Below are positions 53,854-62,898 of a stretch of 64,000 nt of DNA, in pieces (within the stretch, counting starts at the first letter, position 1; each line of letters starts with the position of its first letter). Made by a program: the position numbers and the translations under genes. Source of the stretch: Pseudomonadota bacterium (GTDB lineage: Bacteria; Pseudomonadota; Alphaproteobacteria; Rhizobiales; Tepidamorphaceae); contig JAEWYT010000041.1 in the NCBI GenBank assembly GCA_023458595.1, positions 37,262-101,261 on the forward strand. Direction: 5' to 3'. A model generated the notes under the pieces. It saw only the letters and a program-made list of their open reading frames with translations. It made no database searches and was not told the origin of the DNA.

Positions 53854-55125
53854 TTACTGGAACACCGCGTTCGGATTGTCGAGACTGTCCGACCCCTCGA
53901 TGGTGACACCCTGCAGGCCGAGCGCGGTGACGATGCGCTCGATGGTGCGGGTCTGGTCGATGAGGGCGTCGATGGCGGCCTGCACCGCCGCGTTGCCTTC
54001 CGCGTTGCCCTCGCCGATCATCTGGTCGTAGGCCTCGCCGGCTTCGGCGCGGGTGCGCAGCGCTTCCATGGCGGCCAGCGTCGCGTCGAGCTTGCCGCGC
54101 ATCTCGGTATCGAGCGCGGCGTCCTTCTCCTTGACGAGATCGGACAGGCTCGCGCCCTCGACGGTCGAGCCGTCGACGCGCTTGTAGCGCCCGAGATAGA
54201 CGTTGGCGATGCCAAGCTGATCGTAATAGTGCGAGTTGTGGGTGTTGTCGGAGAAGCAGTCGTGCTCCTCCTCCGGGTCGTGCAGGAGCAGGCCGAGCTT
54301 CATGCGCTCTCCGGCGACCTCGCCGTAGGACAGGCTGCCGAGGCCGGTGAGCATCGCGATCAGGCCCTCCTGCGGGTCGGCGTCCATCAGGCTGGTGCGG
54401 GCATCGCCCTTCTCGCCCCAGTCGCCGGCCATCTCCTCGAGATCGCTGACGAGCAGATCGGCGGCCGAGACGAGGTATGCGGCACGCCGATCGCAATGGC
54501 CGCCCGTGCAGTTGGCGGTGTCGTAGTCGGTATACGGGCGGTCGCCGGCACCGGGCCCGGTGCCGTTCAGGTCCTGGCCCCACAGAAGGAACTCGATGGC
54601 GTGGTAGCCGGTCGCCACGTTGGCCTCGACGCCGCCGACCTCCTGCAGCGTCTCGGAGAGGAGTTCGGGCGTGATCTTCGTCGCGTCGATCTCCTGGCCG
54701 CCGACCTTCACCATCGCATTGGCGATGACGTTGGCCACGTAGTAGCCGTTGGTGTCGGACTCGGTGCCGTAGGAGGGATCGACGTAATCGATCAGGCCCT
54801 CGTCCAGCGGCCAGGCGTTCACCTTGCCCTCCCAGTCGTCGACGATCGGGTTGCCGAACCGGTAGGCCTCGGTCTGCTGATAGGGCACGCGGGCGGCGAG
54901 CCAGGCGGTGCGCGCGGCATCGAGCGCCTCGGCGCTCGGCTTGTCGACCAGCGCCCTGAGGGCGGCGTTCAGCGCCTTGGCGGTCTCGAGCGAGTCCTCG
55001 TAGCCCGCCTGCGCGACGTCCGCGTAGGTCTTCAGCACGTCCTCGGGACCGGCTGCGCTTGCCGGCATGGCGGTCAGGACCGCGACGCCGCCGGCGGCGA
55101 AGGTCAGGATTGCGTTTCGGATCAT
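53854..55125 (-). CDS. Imelysin-family iron-regulated protein (IrpA-like)
   Basis: The product is 423 residues from the ATG at 55123-55125, with GGGGAAAGAG upstream. A signal peptide ends near ASA. The conserved GYHAIEFLLWGQDLNG carries the GxHxxE motif thought to bind metal, and HDCFSDNTHNSHYYDQLGIANVYLGRY is typical of IrpA-type imelysins. The family is periplasmic and induced by iron limitation. It is first of four genes, behind an Irr/ICE-like palindrome at 55187-55201. The exact biochemical role of the family is unsettled. Confidence 0.92.
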   Translation of the reverse strand: MIRNAILTFAAGGVAVLTAMPASAAGPEDVLKTYADVAQAGYEDSLETAKALNAALRALVDKPSAEALDAARTAWLAARVPYQQTEAYRFGNPIVDDWEGKVNAWPLDEGLIDYVDPSYGTESDTNGYYVANVIANAMVKVGGQEIDATKITPELLSETLQEVGGVEANVATGYHAIEFLLWGQDLNGTGPGAGDRPYTDYDTANCTGGHCDRRAAYLVSAADLLVSDLEEMAGDWGEKGDARTSLMDADPQEGLIAMLTGLGSLSYGEVAGERMKLGLLLHDPEEEHDCFSDNTHNSHYYDQLGIANVYLGRYKRVDGSTVEGASLSDLVKEKDAALDTEMRGKLDATLAAMEALRTRAEAGEAYDQMIGEGNAEGNAAVQAAIDALIDQTRTIERIVTALGLQGVTIEGSDSLDNPNAVFQ

Positions 55126-55186
55126 CGCTCTTTCCCCAAGCCTCTGATTCATCGCCCCCGCTCATCGCCGAACGGCGATGCGGAGA

Positions 55187-55213
55187 CTGGAATTATTCCA
55201 GACTTTTAAAGTC
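55187..55213 (-). promoter_or_regulatory. Irr/ICE-like iron-response palindrome upstream of the imelysin operon
   Basis: CTGGAA-TTA-TTCCAG at 55187-55201 is a perfect inverted repeat with the GAA-N3-TTC core of the rhizobial iron control element bound by Irr. A second small palindrome, GACTTT-T-AAAGTC, adjoins at 55201-55213. They lie 62 bases upstream of the imelysin ATG. Confidence 0.6.
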
Positions 55214-55286
55214 AGATTTTCACGCGGAACAAAGCGCAGGCGGCGGCGGATGTCAATCCGCCGCCGGTGCCCGAACGCCGAAACGC

Positions 55287-58200
55287 CTAGGCCCTGTCGT
55301 CGCTGATGGCGATGAGCGAGGCGTTGCCGCCGGCGGCGGCGGTGTTGGTTGAGACCACCTGCTCCTGGGCGAAGCGGGCGAGGTAGTCGGGGCCGCCGGC
55401 CTTCGGTCCCGTGCCCGAGAGACCGGAGCCGCCGAAGGGCTGGGTGCCGACGACGGCGCCGATCATGTTGCGGTTCACGTAGACGTTGCCGACCGCCAGA
55501 CGGTCGACGACCGTGCGGTGGAAAGCGTCGATGCGGCTGTGAATGCCCAGGGTGAGGCCGTATCCGGAGGCGGCGATGTCGCCGAGCGCCCTGTCGAGAT
55601 CCTTCGCCTTCCAGCGGGCGACGTGGAGCACGGGGCCGAAGATCTCCTCGGTGAGATCGCGGGCCGACTTCAGCTCGACCACGTGCGGCGCGAACCAGGT
55701 GCCGCCCGAGAGGCCGCCGCCGGGGCTCTCTCCGGCGAAGCGGACCTTCTGTTCCTTCTCCATGCGCGCGACGTGGGTCGCCAGCCTGTCGCGGGCCTCG
55801 GCGTCGATCACCGGGCCGACGTCGGTCGCCGGGTCCCTCGGGTCGCCGAGCTTCAGCTCCTTCGCCGCGCCGACGATCATCGCGATCATGCGGTCGGCGA
55901 CGTCCTCCTGAAGAAGAAGCAGGCGCAGGGCCGAGCAGCGCTGGCCGGCGGAGCGGAAGGCCGACGTCACCACGTCGTCGGTGACCTGCTCGGGCAGCGC
56001 GGTCGCGTCGACGATCATGGCGTTGATGCCGCCAGTCTCGGCGATCAGCGGGACGATCGGGCCGTCCTTGGCGGCGAGCGCCCGGTTGATCTTCCAGGCG
56101 GTCTCGGTCGAACCGGTGAAGGCGACGCCGGCGACCTCGGGGCGTGCGACGAGACGCGCGCCGACCGCACCGTCGCCCGGGACGACCTGCAGCACGGAGC
56201 CGGGGACACCGGCCTCGTGCATCAGGCGGACGGCGAAGGCGCCGACGAGCGGGGTCTGCTCGGCGGGCTTGGCGATCACCGCGTTGCCGGAGACCAGGGC
56301 GGCGGCGATCTGGCCGGTGAAGATCGCAAGCGGAAAGTTCCAGGGGCTGATGCAGACGAAGACGCCGCGGCCGCGGTGCCGGTAGCGGTTCTCCTCGCCG
56401 GTCGGGCCGGGCATCGTCCTATCCCTGAACAGCTCGCGCGCCTGGGCGGCGTAGTAGCGGCAGAAATCCACGGCCTCGCGCACTTCGGCCAGGCCGTCGA
56501 CCAGCGTGCGCCCGCCCTCGGCGGCGATCAGCGCCATCAGCTCGAACTGCCTCGCCTCGTAAAGATCGGCGATGCGATCGAGAATGCGGGCACGTTCCTC
56601 GACCGGCCTGCGCGCCCAGCTCCCGAAGCCGCCGGCGGCGGCCTCGACGGCCCTGTCGGCGGTCTCGGGCGTCGCGTCGAGCACCGAGCCGACGACGGTC
56701 CTGCCGTCGACCGGGCTCTTCACCTGGCGCGAAACCCCCTCGACCGGGCTGCCGCCGACGATCGGCCGCGCCTCGGGGAACGGCAAGCCGATCTCGTCGA
56801 CGGCGTCCGTCAGTGTCCTGAGCGCCTCGCGGTGGCCGAATTCGAGACCGCGCGAGTTGGCCCGCGCGGGCCGGTAGAGATCGACCGGCAACGGGATCGC
56901 CGGATGACGGCTCGGCTGGTCGGGGCCGAGCCAGGCGGCGGGCCGCACCAGCAGGCGCTCGACCGGGATCGACTTGTCGCCGACGACGGAGACGAAGGAG
57001 GAGTTCGCACCGTTCTCCAGGAGCCGGCGGACGAGATAGGCGAGCAGGTCCTTGTGTCCGCCCACCGGCGCATAGATCCGGCAGGCGGCCTGCGGCACGT
57101 GCTGGGCCAGCGTCTCGTAGAGCGCCTCGCCCATGCCGTGCAGGCGCTGGAACTCGAAGCCCCCGAAACCCTCCGCGGCGCCGCCGGCCATCTCCAGCAC
57201 CTGGGCGACGGTCAGCGCGTTGTGCGTCGCGATCTGCGGATAGAGGCGCGGCCGGGCGTCGAGCAGCTTGGCGGCGCAGGCCATGTAGCACAGGTCGGTC
57301 GCGGGCTTGCGGGTGAAGACCGGGAAGCCGTCGAGACCGCGCTCCTGGGCGCGCTTCACCTCGGTGTCCCAGTAGGCGCCCTTGACGAGGCGGACCATCA
57401 GCCGGCGGTCAAGGGACTCGGCGATCTCGCGCACCCAGTCGACGACGCGCGGGGCGCGTTTCTGGTAGGCCTGCACCGCCAGGCCGAACCCGTCCCAGCC
57501 CGCAAGCGAGGGATCGGCCAGCGCGGCGGCGAAAACGTCGAGGGAGAGCTCGAGCCGGTCGGCCTCTTCCGCATCGACGGTCAGGTTCAGGTCGTAGGCT
57601 TTGGCATTGCGGGCGAGCGCAATCAGGAGCGGCACGAGTTCCTTCATCACGCGCTCGCGCTTCACCGCCTCGTAGCGGGGATGGAGCGCGGAGAGCTTCA
57701 CCGAGATGCCCGGACGGGCCGGGAGCGCCTGGTTGCCGGCGGACCGCCCGATCGCCTCGATCGCATTCGCATAGGACTCGAAATAGCGCTCGGCGTCGGC
57801 GCGGGTGCGGGCGCCCTCGCCCAGCATGTCGAAGGAGTGGCGCAAGCCGCGGCTCGCCGCGGCGCGGGCGCGATCGAGGGCCTGCCCTATCGTCTCGCCC
57901 AGCACGAACTGGTGGCCGAGCACGCGCATCGCCCGGCGCGTCGCGGTGCGCACCGCGGGCAGGCCGAGGCGCTTGACGAGCCCGGCGATGATGCCCTCCG
58001 GCGTCTCGCCGGGATGGACGATGCGGCTCGACAGGCCGAGCGCCCAGGTGGAGGCCGAGACGAGCCAGGTGTCGCCGTGGCCCTCGTGCGCGGACCAGTC
58101 GGCGGCGCCGAGCTTGTCCTCGATAAGCCGGTCGGCGGTCTCGGCGTCGGGAACGCGCAGGAGCGCTTCGGCGAGCACCATCAGCGCCAGGCCCTCGCGC

Positions 58201-58436
58201 GTCGAAAGGCCGTATTCGCGCAGGAAGTCCTCGACGCCGCCGATGCCGCCCGTCTTGGCGCGGATACCCTCGATCAGGGTCCGCGCGGTGTCGTCGATGC
58301 GGTCGTCCCGGTCGGGAGAAAGGCGGGTGTCGTCCAGCAGACGGGCGATCAGCGGGCTGTCGTCGGGCGCGTAGGGGGCGGAGAACGGGGCGGGGTCGCT
58401 CTCCGGCGGAGCATCTGCGGGCAATTCGGCCTCCAC
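55287..58436 (-). CDS. putA: Bifunctional proline dehydrogenase / L-glutamate gamma-semialdehyde dehydrogenase
   Basis: The product is 1049 residues, the length of short PutA proteins that lack the DNA-binding domain. The proline dehydrogenase barrel (about 80-490) has GISVKLSALHPRYE, VRLVKGAYWD and LVRRLLENGANSSFV. The aldehyde dehydrogenase half (about 540-1040) has PLIAETGGINAMIVDATALPEQ (general base Glu), SAFRSAGQRCSALRLL (catalytic Cys) and EIFGPVLHV. It turns proline into glutamate with FAD and NAD. The short type needs a separate regulator, which fits the divergent Lrp-family gene 51 bases away. Confidence 0.96.
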   Translation of the reverse strand: MEAELPADAPPESDPAPFSAPYAPDDSPLIARLLDDTRLSPDRDDRIDDTARTLIEGIRAKTGGIGGVEDFLREYGLSTREGLALMVLAEALLRVPDAETADRLIEDKLGAADWSAHEGHGDTWLVSASTWALGLSSRIVHPGETPEGIIAGLVKRLGLPAVRTATRRAMRVLGHQFVLGETIGQALDRARAAASRGLRHSFDMLGEGARTRADAERYFESYANAIEAIGRSAGNQALPARPGISVKLSALHPRYEAVKRERVMKELVPLLIALARNAKAYDLNLTVDAEEADRLELSLDVFAAALADPSLAGWDGFGLAVQAYQKRAPRVVDWVREIAESLDRRLMVRLVKGAYWDTEVKRAQERGLDGFPVFTRKPATDLCYMACAAKLLDARPRLYPQIATHNALTVAQVLEMAGGAAEGFGGFEFQRLHGMGEALYETLAQHVPQAACRIYAPVGGHKDLLAYLVRRLLENGANSSFVSVVGDKSIPVERLLVRPAAWLGPDQPSRHPAIPLPVDLYRPARANSRGLEFGHREALRTLTDAVDEIGLPFPEARPIVGGSPVEGVSRQVKSPVDGRTVVGSVLDATPETADRAVEAAAGGFGSWARRPVEERARILDRIADLYEARQFELMALIAAEGGRTLVDGLAEVREAVDFCRYYAAQARELFRDRTMPGPTGEENRYRHRGRGVFVCISPWNFPLAIFTGQIAAALVSGNAVIAKPAEQTPLVGAFAVRLMHEAGVPGSVLQVVPGDGAVGARLVARPEVAGVAFTGSTETAWKINRALAAKDGPIVPLIAETGGINAMIVDATALPEQVTDDVVTSAFRSAGQRCSALRLLLLQEDVADRMIAMIVGAAKELKLGDPRDPATDVGPVIDAEARDRLATHVARMEKEQKVRFAGESPGGGLSGGTWFAPHVVELKSARDLTEEIFGPVLHVARWKAKDLDRALGDIAASGYGLTLGIHSRIDAFHRTVVDRLAVGNVYVNRNMIGAVVGTQPFGGSGLSGTGPKAGGPDYLARFAQEQVVSTNTAAAGGNASLIAISDDRA

Positions 58437-58487
58437 GATTGGATTTATCGCATGGTATCAGCTATGACTTGGCGAATATCACGGAAG

Positions 58488-59000
58488 ATGAGGCGCGATT
58501 TGGCGACTTCTGCACAAACACGGATACCCGACCGGGAAATCCCCGGCCTCGACCGGATCGACCGGCGCATCCTTGCCGCGCTGCAGGCGGAGGGGCGCAT
58601 CACCAACCTGGATCTCGCCGAGCGCATCGGCCTGTCGCCGACGGCGACGGCGGAGCGGGTGAAGCGGCTCGGCCGCGACGGCTTCATCCTCGGCTATTCG
58701 GCCAGGCTCGATCCGGCGAGGATCGCGCTCGGCCTGCTCGTCTTCGTCGAGGTGAAGCTCGACCGCACGACGCCCGACGTGTTCGACGACTTCGCCGCCG
58801 CCGTGCGCCGCTCGCCGGAAGTGATCGAGTGCCACATGGTCGCCGGCGGCTTCGACTACCTTGTCAAGGCGCGCGTTTCCGACATGGGCGCCTATCGCCG
58901 CTTCCTCGCCGACGTCATCCTTTCCATGCCGGGCGTGCGGGAAACGCACACCTACGCGGTGATGGAAGAGGTCAAGGGCGACGGCCTGCTGCCGATCTGA
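58488..59000 (+). CDS. putR: Lrp/AsnC-family regulator, likely PutR
   Basis: The product is 170 residues if it starts at the ATG at 58488 (GGAAG just upstream). In-frame ATGs at 58452 and 58464 would add up to 12 residues but lie almost on the putA start. The HTH reads IDRRILAALQAEGRITNLDLAERIGLSPTATAERVKRLGRDGFILGYSA, followed by a RAM ligand domain (GLLVFVEVKLDR, CHMVAGGFDYLVKARVSDMGAYRRFL). PutR of alphaproteobacteria activates putA in response to proline. The divergent position supports that assignment. Confidence 0.85.
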   Translation: MRRDLATSAQTRIPDREIPGLDRIDRRILAALQAEGRITNLDLAERIGLSPTATAERVKRLGRDGFILGYSARLDPARIALGLLVFVEVKLDRTTPDVFDDFAAAVRRSPEVIECHMVAGGFDYLVKARVSDMGAYRRFLADVILSMPGVRETHTYAVMEEVKGDGLLPI

Positions 59001-59076
59001 GGCCGCGGGCGGCGCCCCGGTGGTGGCAATCGCCGCCCCGGACACCATGTTAGGAGGCATGGACCAGGAGTTCGCG

Positions 59077-59250
59077 ATGATCAGCCAGTCCGAAAAGCCG
59101 AAGCCGGATGCCCGGAAAGACGAAAAAGAGGCCGAGAAGAAGAAGAAGCATCTGAACGACCTGCTCGACGAGGGCCTCAAGGAGACCTTTCCGGCCAGCG
59201 ATCCGCCCGCGGTCCTTACGCCGGGCCACTCCGATCCGGAAGACGAATGA
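59077..59250 (+). CDS. Small acidic/basic conserved hypothetical protein
   Basis: The product is 57 residues from the ATG at 59077, with AGGAG 6 bases upstream; an ATG at 59059 is in frame but has its ribosome site only one base away. A Lys-rich charged helix (RKDEKEAEKKKKHLNDLL) leads into DEGLKETFPASDPPAV, a motif found in many short alphaproteobacterial proteins of unknown function. It follows the Lrp-type gene by 76 bases. Confidence 0.75.
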   Translation: MISQSEKPKPDARKDEKEAEKKKKHLNDLLDEGLKETFPASDPPAVLTPGHSDPEDE

Positions 59251-59261
59251 TCGGCCGGCCG

Positions 59262-59750
59262 TCAGGCGCGCTTTTCCTCGGCCGACCATGAGCGGAACGG
59301 CCGCGCGGCGAGGCTGGCGTTGTAGTAGCGCCGGTCGCCGGTGATCTCGGCACCGATCCAGGCGGGCAGCGCCGGGGAAACCGATTCATCGGCGATCTCG
59401 ATCTCGGCGATCACCAGACCGGCGTTGGAGCCGGAGAACTCGTCGACGGTCAGGTCGCCGTCCGCGCAGGGTACAGCGTAGCGCACCTTCTCGATGACCT
59501 CGCCGATGCGCATGGCGAGCATGGCCCGCGCATGGTCGACGGGGATCGCGTACTCGAACTCGTCGCGGCTCAAGCCCGGGCTCGCCGACTTGATCGTCAG
59601 GGACGCGTCCTCGTCGTCGACGAGGCGCACGCGGATCGAGGCGGCGTCAGTCGAGGCGAGATAGGCCTGGCGCAGCCGCTTGCCGGGCCCCGCATCGGCC
59701 CGCCAGTCGTCGCTCGCGACGAGGAATTTCCGCTCGATCTCCTTGGGCAT
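59262..59750 (-). CDS. CYTH-domain protein (inorganic triphosphatase-like)
   Basis: The product is 162 residues, a full-length CYTH domain. It begins with the signature MPKEIERKFLV (ExExK). RVRLVDDEDASLTIKSASPGLSRDEFEYAIP and KVRYAVPCADGDLTVDEFSGSNAGLVIAEIEI supply further acidic and basic residues lining the tunnel. Family members hydrolyse inorganic triphosphate or bind nucleotides. It is monocistronic and convergent with the small gene at 59077. Confidence 0.9.
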   Translation of the reverse strand: MPKEIERKFLVASDDWRADAGPGKRLRQAYLASTDAASIRVRLVDDEDASLTIKSASPGLSRDEFEYAIPVDHARAMLAMRIGEVIEKVRYAVPCADGDLTVDEFSGSNAGLVIAEIEIADESVSPALPAWIGAEITGDRRYYNASLAARPFRSWSAEEKRA

Positions 59751-59847
59751 CGACGTCCCTGTTCATCCCCGCCGCGTTAACGGCATGGCACGGTAACACG
59801 TGCCATCCTGTATCGTCGTGACGAACCGCTTCTGTCAGGAGGCGCCC

Positions 59848-61248
59848 TTGAAGGTCAATCCCGGTATCCGGCTGATGGCGCCTCTCATGGCGTGGCTTCT
59901 GGTCGCGCCCGCCACCGCCCTCGCGAAGGAACCCAGCGGAACCTTCGCGGTGATCTCCGACATCCATTTCAATCCGTTCGACCCGCCGGACCTCGCGCCG
60001 CGGCTCGCCGCCGCGCCGCCGGGCGACTGGGCGGCGATCTTCGCTACCGTCGAGGACCAGAAGGCTTCGTCCTACGGATCGGACACCAACTACGCCCTGC
60101 TCAAATCCGCCGTCGACGCCTTGACGCGCGCCGCCGCCGGCGTCGACTTCGTCATCGTGCCGGGCGACTTTCTCGCCCACGACTTCGAACGGACCGCCGC
60201 GCGGGCGCTCGGCGTCGGCGAAGACGATCCGGCCGTGCGGAACCTCACCGCGAAGACGACGGTCTTCGTCGCCGAAACCTTGCGCGCGGCCCTGCCGGCG
60301 ACGCCCCTGATACCGGCGCTCGGCAACGACGACGCCGAGTGCGGCGACTACCGGATCGAGCCGGACGGACCCTTTCTGGCCGCGACGGCGGCCGCGCTCC
60401 GCGAAACGCTGGGCAAAGACGCGCTCGACCCCGACTTCGAGGAGACCTATCTCAACGGCGGGTACTACGCGGTGCGCCACCCGACCGTCCCCGACGCCGT
60501 CGTGATCGTTCTCAACGATACGCTGTGGTCGGCGAAGTACGACGACAGCTGCGGCGCCGGCGACCCGGACGGGGCGGCGGACATGCTCGTCTGGCTCGAG
60601 GAGCGCCTCGCCCGGGCGAAAGGGGCGGGCGACAGCGTGTGGATGGTGCGCCACGTACCGGCCGGCATCGACGCCTACGCGACCGCCCACAGCCGGGCGC
60701 CGACGTGCGCGGAGAGGATCACGCCTCTCCTGAGAGAGCCCTATGCGACCCGCCTGCCGGAGCTCATGCGGGAATACGCGGCCCCGGTGCAGGCGAGCCT
60801 CACCGGCCACATCCACCACGACAGCTACCGGATCCTGACGGCGCCCGACGGAACGATCCTCGACGTCGACAAGATCGTTCCGGCGATCAGCCCCGTCTTC
60901 GGCCAGAATCCGAGCTTCCAGATCTTCCGCTATGAGGTGACGACGGGCGCTCCGACCGGCTTCGAAACCCGGTACCTGAGCGACCTCGATGCCGTATCGC
61001 TGTCCTCGCCCGGGACCTGGAAAATCGAGTACGACTTCGCCGACGTCTACGGCATGCCGGATTTCTCGGCGCAATCCGTGATGGCGATGTGGCGGTCGAT
61101 CGCCGTGCCGGGTCCGATGCGGGAGACGTTCGCCCGGCTCTACAATGTCGGTCACGGATCGATTTCCGAGGAGGACATGCCGTCCTTCCTCTGCGCCCTT
61201 CGCCACGTCGACGTCGAGGCGTTCGCCGCCTGCTATTGCGGCGGCTAG
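59848..61248 (+). CDS. Exported metallophosphoesterase (acid sphingomyelinase-like)
   Basis: The product is 466 residues from a TTG at 59848, chosen because AGGAGG lies 5-6 bases upstream and the resulting N-terminus (KVNPGIRLMAPLMAWLLVAPATALA) is a signal peptide. A GTG at 59800 is the alternative. Metallophosphoesterase motifs are FAVISDIHFNPFD, VIVPGDFLAHDF, PALGNDDAEC, WMVRHVPAG and LTGHIHHDSY. The arrangement resembles acid-sphingomyelinase-like enzymes, which hydrolyse phosphodiesters in the periplasm or outside. It lies just ahead of phoR, so a phosphate-scavenging role is plausible. Confidence 0.87.
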   Translation: MKVNPGIRLMAPLMAWLLVAPATALAKEPSGTFAVISDIHFNPFDPPDLAPRLAAAPPGDWAAIFATVEDQKASSYGSDTNYALLKSAVDALTRAAAGVDFVIVPGDFLAHDFERTAARALGVGEDDPAVRNLTAKTTVFVAETLRAALPATPLIPALGNDDAECGDYRIEPDGPFLAATAAALRETLGKDALDPDFEETYLNGGYYAVRHPTVPDAVVIVLNDTLWSAKYDDSCGAGDPDGAADMLVWLEERLARAKGAGDSVWMVRHVPAGIDAYATAHSRAPTCAERITPLLREPYATRLPELMREYAAPVQASLTGHIHHDSYRILTAPDGTILDVDKIVPAISPVFGQNPSFQIFRYEVTTGAPTGFETRYLSDLDAVSLSSPGTWKIEYDFADVYGMPDFSAQSVMAMWRSIAVPGPMRETFARLYNVGHGSISEEDMPSFLCALRHVDVEAFAACYCGG

Positions 61249-61349
61249 ATCGTCCGGCCCGCCTCCGCCGCTCACCGAAGCCGACGGTTGGCGTCCGCCT
61301 CCGCAGGCGATATGGGAAGGTCGGACGAGGCACATAGAGGCGCAGGGCG

Positions 61350-62732
61350 TTGAGCGAAACGCGGAGCGGATCGAAGAGCGGGGACGAAACGGAGCGCGGC
61401 CAGCCGCATCCGGCATCGCTCCTTCCGGCGCTCGGCCGGCGCGCCGGCGCCGCCCGGGTCGCCCTGGCAACAGCGGCCCTGGTCATCGGCGGCTACTGGC
61501 TGATGACGGGCGTCGGCTCCGCGGTCGCCCTGCTCGGCTTCGCCGCGATCGCGCTCGCGATCCTGGCCGGACCGCTGACCTCCATCCGGCCGGCCGCAAC
61601 GCGGGGCCAGGCGGGCGCCGTCGCCGGCAGCGATCCGATGGCGCCCTACGCGGCCGTCGCCGACGGCCTTCCGGACCCCTGCTTCCTGATCGACGCCAAG
61701 GGCCAGGTCCGCTTCGAGAACAGCGCGGCACGCACGCTGTTCGGCGGCATCGAGGTCGGCCGGCCGATCGGCCTGCTCCTGCGCGCCCCGGAAGTCGGCG
61801 AGGCGATCCACAAGGCCCTGACGACCGGGAGCCAGGCGAACGTCACGTTCTTCGAACGCGTGCCCGCCGACCGCTGGTTCGAGGCGCGCGTCAGCCCGCT
61901 CGGCAAGATCAGCGGCGGGCCGCCGGAGCAGGCACCGGTCTTCCTCGTGCTCCTGCGCGACCTGACCGAGGCGCAGCGGGTCGAGCGCATGCGCGTCGAC
62001 TTCGTGGCCAACGCCAGCCATGAGCTGCGCACGCCGCTCGCCTCGCTCACCGGCTTCATCGAGACGCTGCAGGGGCCCGCCCGCAACGATCCGGACGCGC
62101 GCGAGCGGTTTCTGCAGATCATGGTCGAGCAGGCCCGGCGCATGTCGCGACTGATCGACGACCTGATGTCGCTCAGCCGCATCGAACTGAAGGCCCATGT
62201 GCGCCCGGAGACGGTGATCGACGTCGCGCCGATCCTCGATCACGTCGCCGACGCCATGGCCCCGCTCGCCTCAGAAAGCGGAGTCGATCTCACCGTCGAC
62301 ATCGAGGACAGACCACTCACCGTCATCGGCGACCGGGACGAACTCGCCCAGGTCTTCCAGAACCTGATCCACAACGCCATCAAGTACGGCCAGTCCGGCG
62401 GACGGGTCGCCGTCGCGGCCAAGCTGGTTCCGGGCCAGGGCGACCGGCCGGCCCGGGTGTCGATCGCCGTGCGCGACTGGGGACAGGGCATCGCCGCCGA
62501 GCATCTTCCGCGTCTGACCGAGCGGTTCTACCGGGTCGACACGGCCTCGAGCCGGGAGAAAGGCGGTACCGGTCTGGGGCTCGCCATCGTCAAGCACATC
62601 CTCAACCGGCACCGGGCACAGCTGCATATCGACTCCAAGCCGGGCGCCGGGGCGGTCTTCACCGTGTCGCTGGACGGTGCCGAAACCGTCGCAATCGACC
62701 GCGATCCACAGGCTACCGGCCAGAATAGTTGA
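61350..62732 (+). CDS. phoR: Phosphate-regulon sensor histidine kinase
   Basis: The product is 460 residues from a TTG at 61350 with GAGG 9-10 bases upstream. Two membrane segments (about 35-75) are followed by a PAS domain (VADGLPDPCFLIDAKGQVRFENSAARTLFG) and HisKA with the phospho-acceptor His in FVANASHELRTPLASLTGFIETLQG. The HATPase has NLIHNAIKYG, VRDWGQGI and GGTGLGLAIVKHIL. The architecture is that of PhoR, which phosphorylates PhoB. The pstS gene follows after a Pho box, as in alphaproteobacterial phoR-pst loci. Confidence 0.93.
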   Translation: MSETRSGSKSGDETERGQPHPASLLPALGRRAGAARVALATAALVIGGYWLMTGVGSAVALLGFAAIALAILAGPLTSIRPAATRGQAGAVAGSDPMAPYAAVADGLPDPCFLIDAKGQVRFENSAARTLFGGIEVGRPIGLLLRAPEVGEAIHKALTTGSQANVTFFERVPADRWFEARVSPLGKISGGPPEQAPVFLVLLRDLTEAQRVERMRVDFVANASHELRTPLASLTGFIETLQGPARNDPDARERFLQIMVEQARRMSRLIDDLMSLSRIELKAHVRPETVIDVAPILDHVADAMAPLASESGVDLTVDIEDRPLTVIGDRDELAQVFQNLIHNAIKYGQSGGRVAVAAKLVPGQGDRPARVSIAVRDWGQGIAAEHLPRLTERFYRVDTASSREKGGTGLGLAIVKHILNRHRAQLHIDSKPGAGAVFTVSLDGAETVAIDRDPQATGQNS

Positions 62733-62751
62733 TTTATTTCAATAGTATAAT

Positions 62752-62780
62752 CTGTAATATATACGTCACAGACCTGTCGT
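62752..62780 (+). promoter_or_regulatory. Pho box with three half-sites upstream of pstS
   Basis: Three 7-base units lie 11 bases apart: CTGTAAT (62752-62758), ACGTCAC (62763-62769) and CTGTCGT (62774-62780), each separated by 4 bases. This is the spacing and consensus (CTGTCAT-N4-CTGTCAT) of PhoB sites. It lies 119 bases before the pstS start and 20 bases after phoR. Confidence 0.75.
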
Positions 62781-62898
62781 AGAAGGATCGTATCGGACAC
62801 CTAGAGTGCAGCCGGGATGCGGCCGCGAGACGGCTGCGGACCGCACCTTCGGCGGGTTCGCCCGCGATTCAACTCCGATCATGACAGGGAGTGTCATC

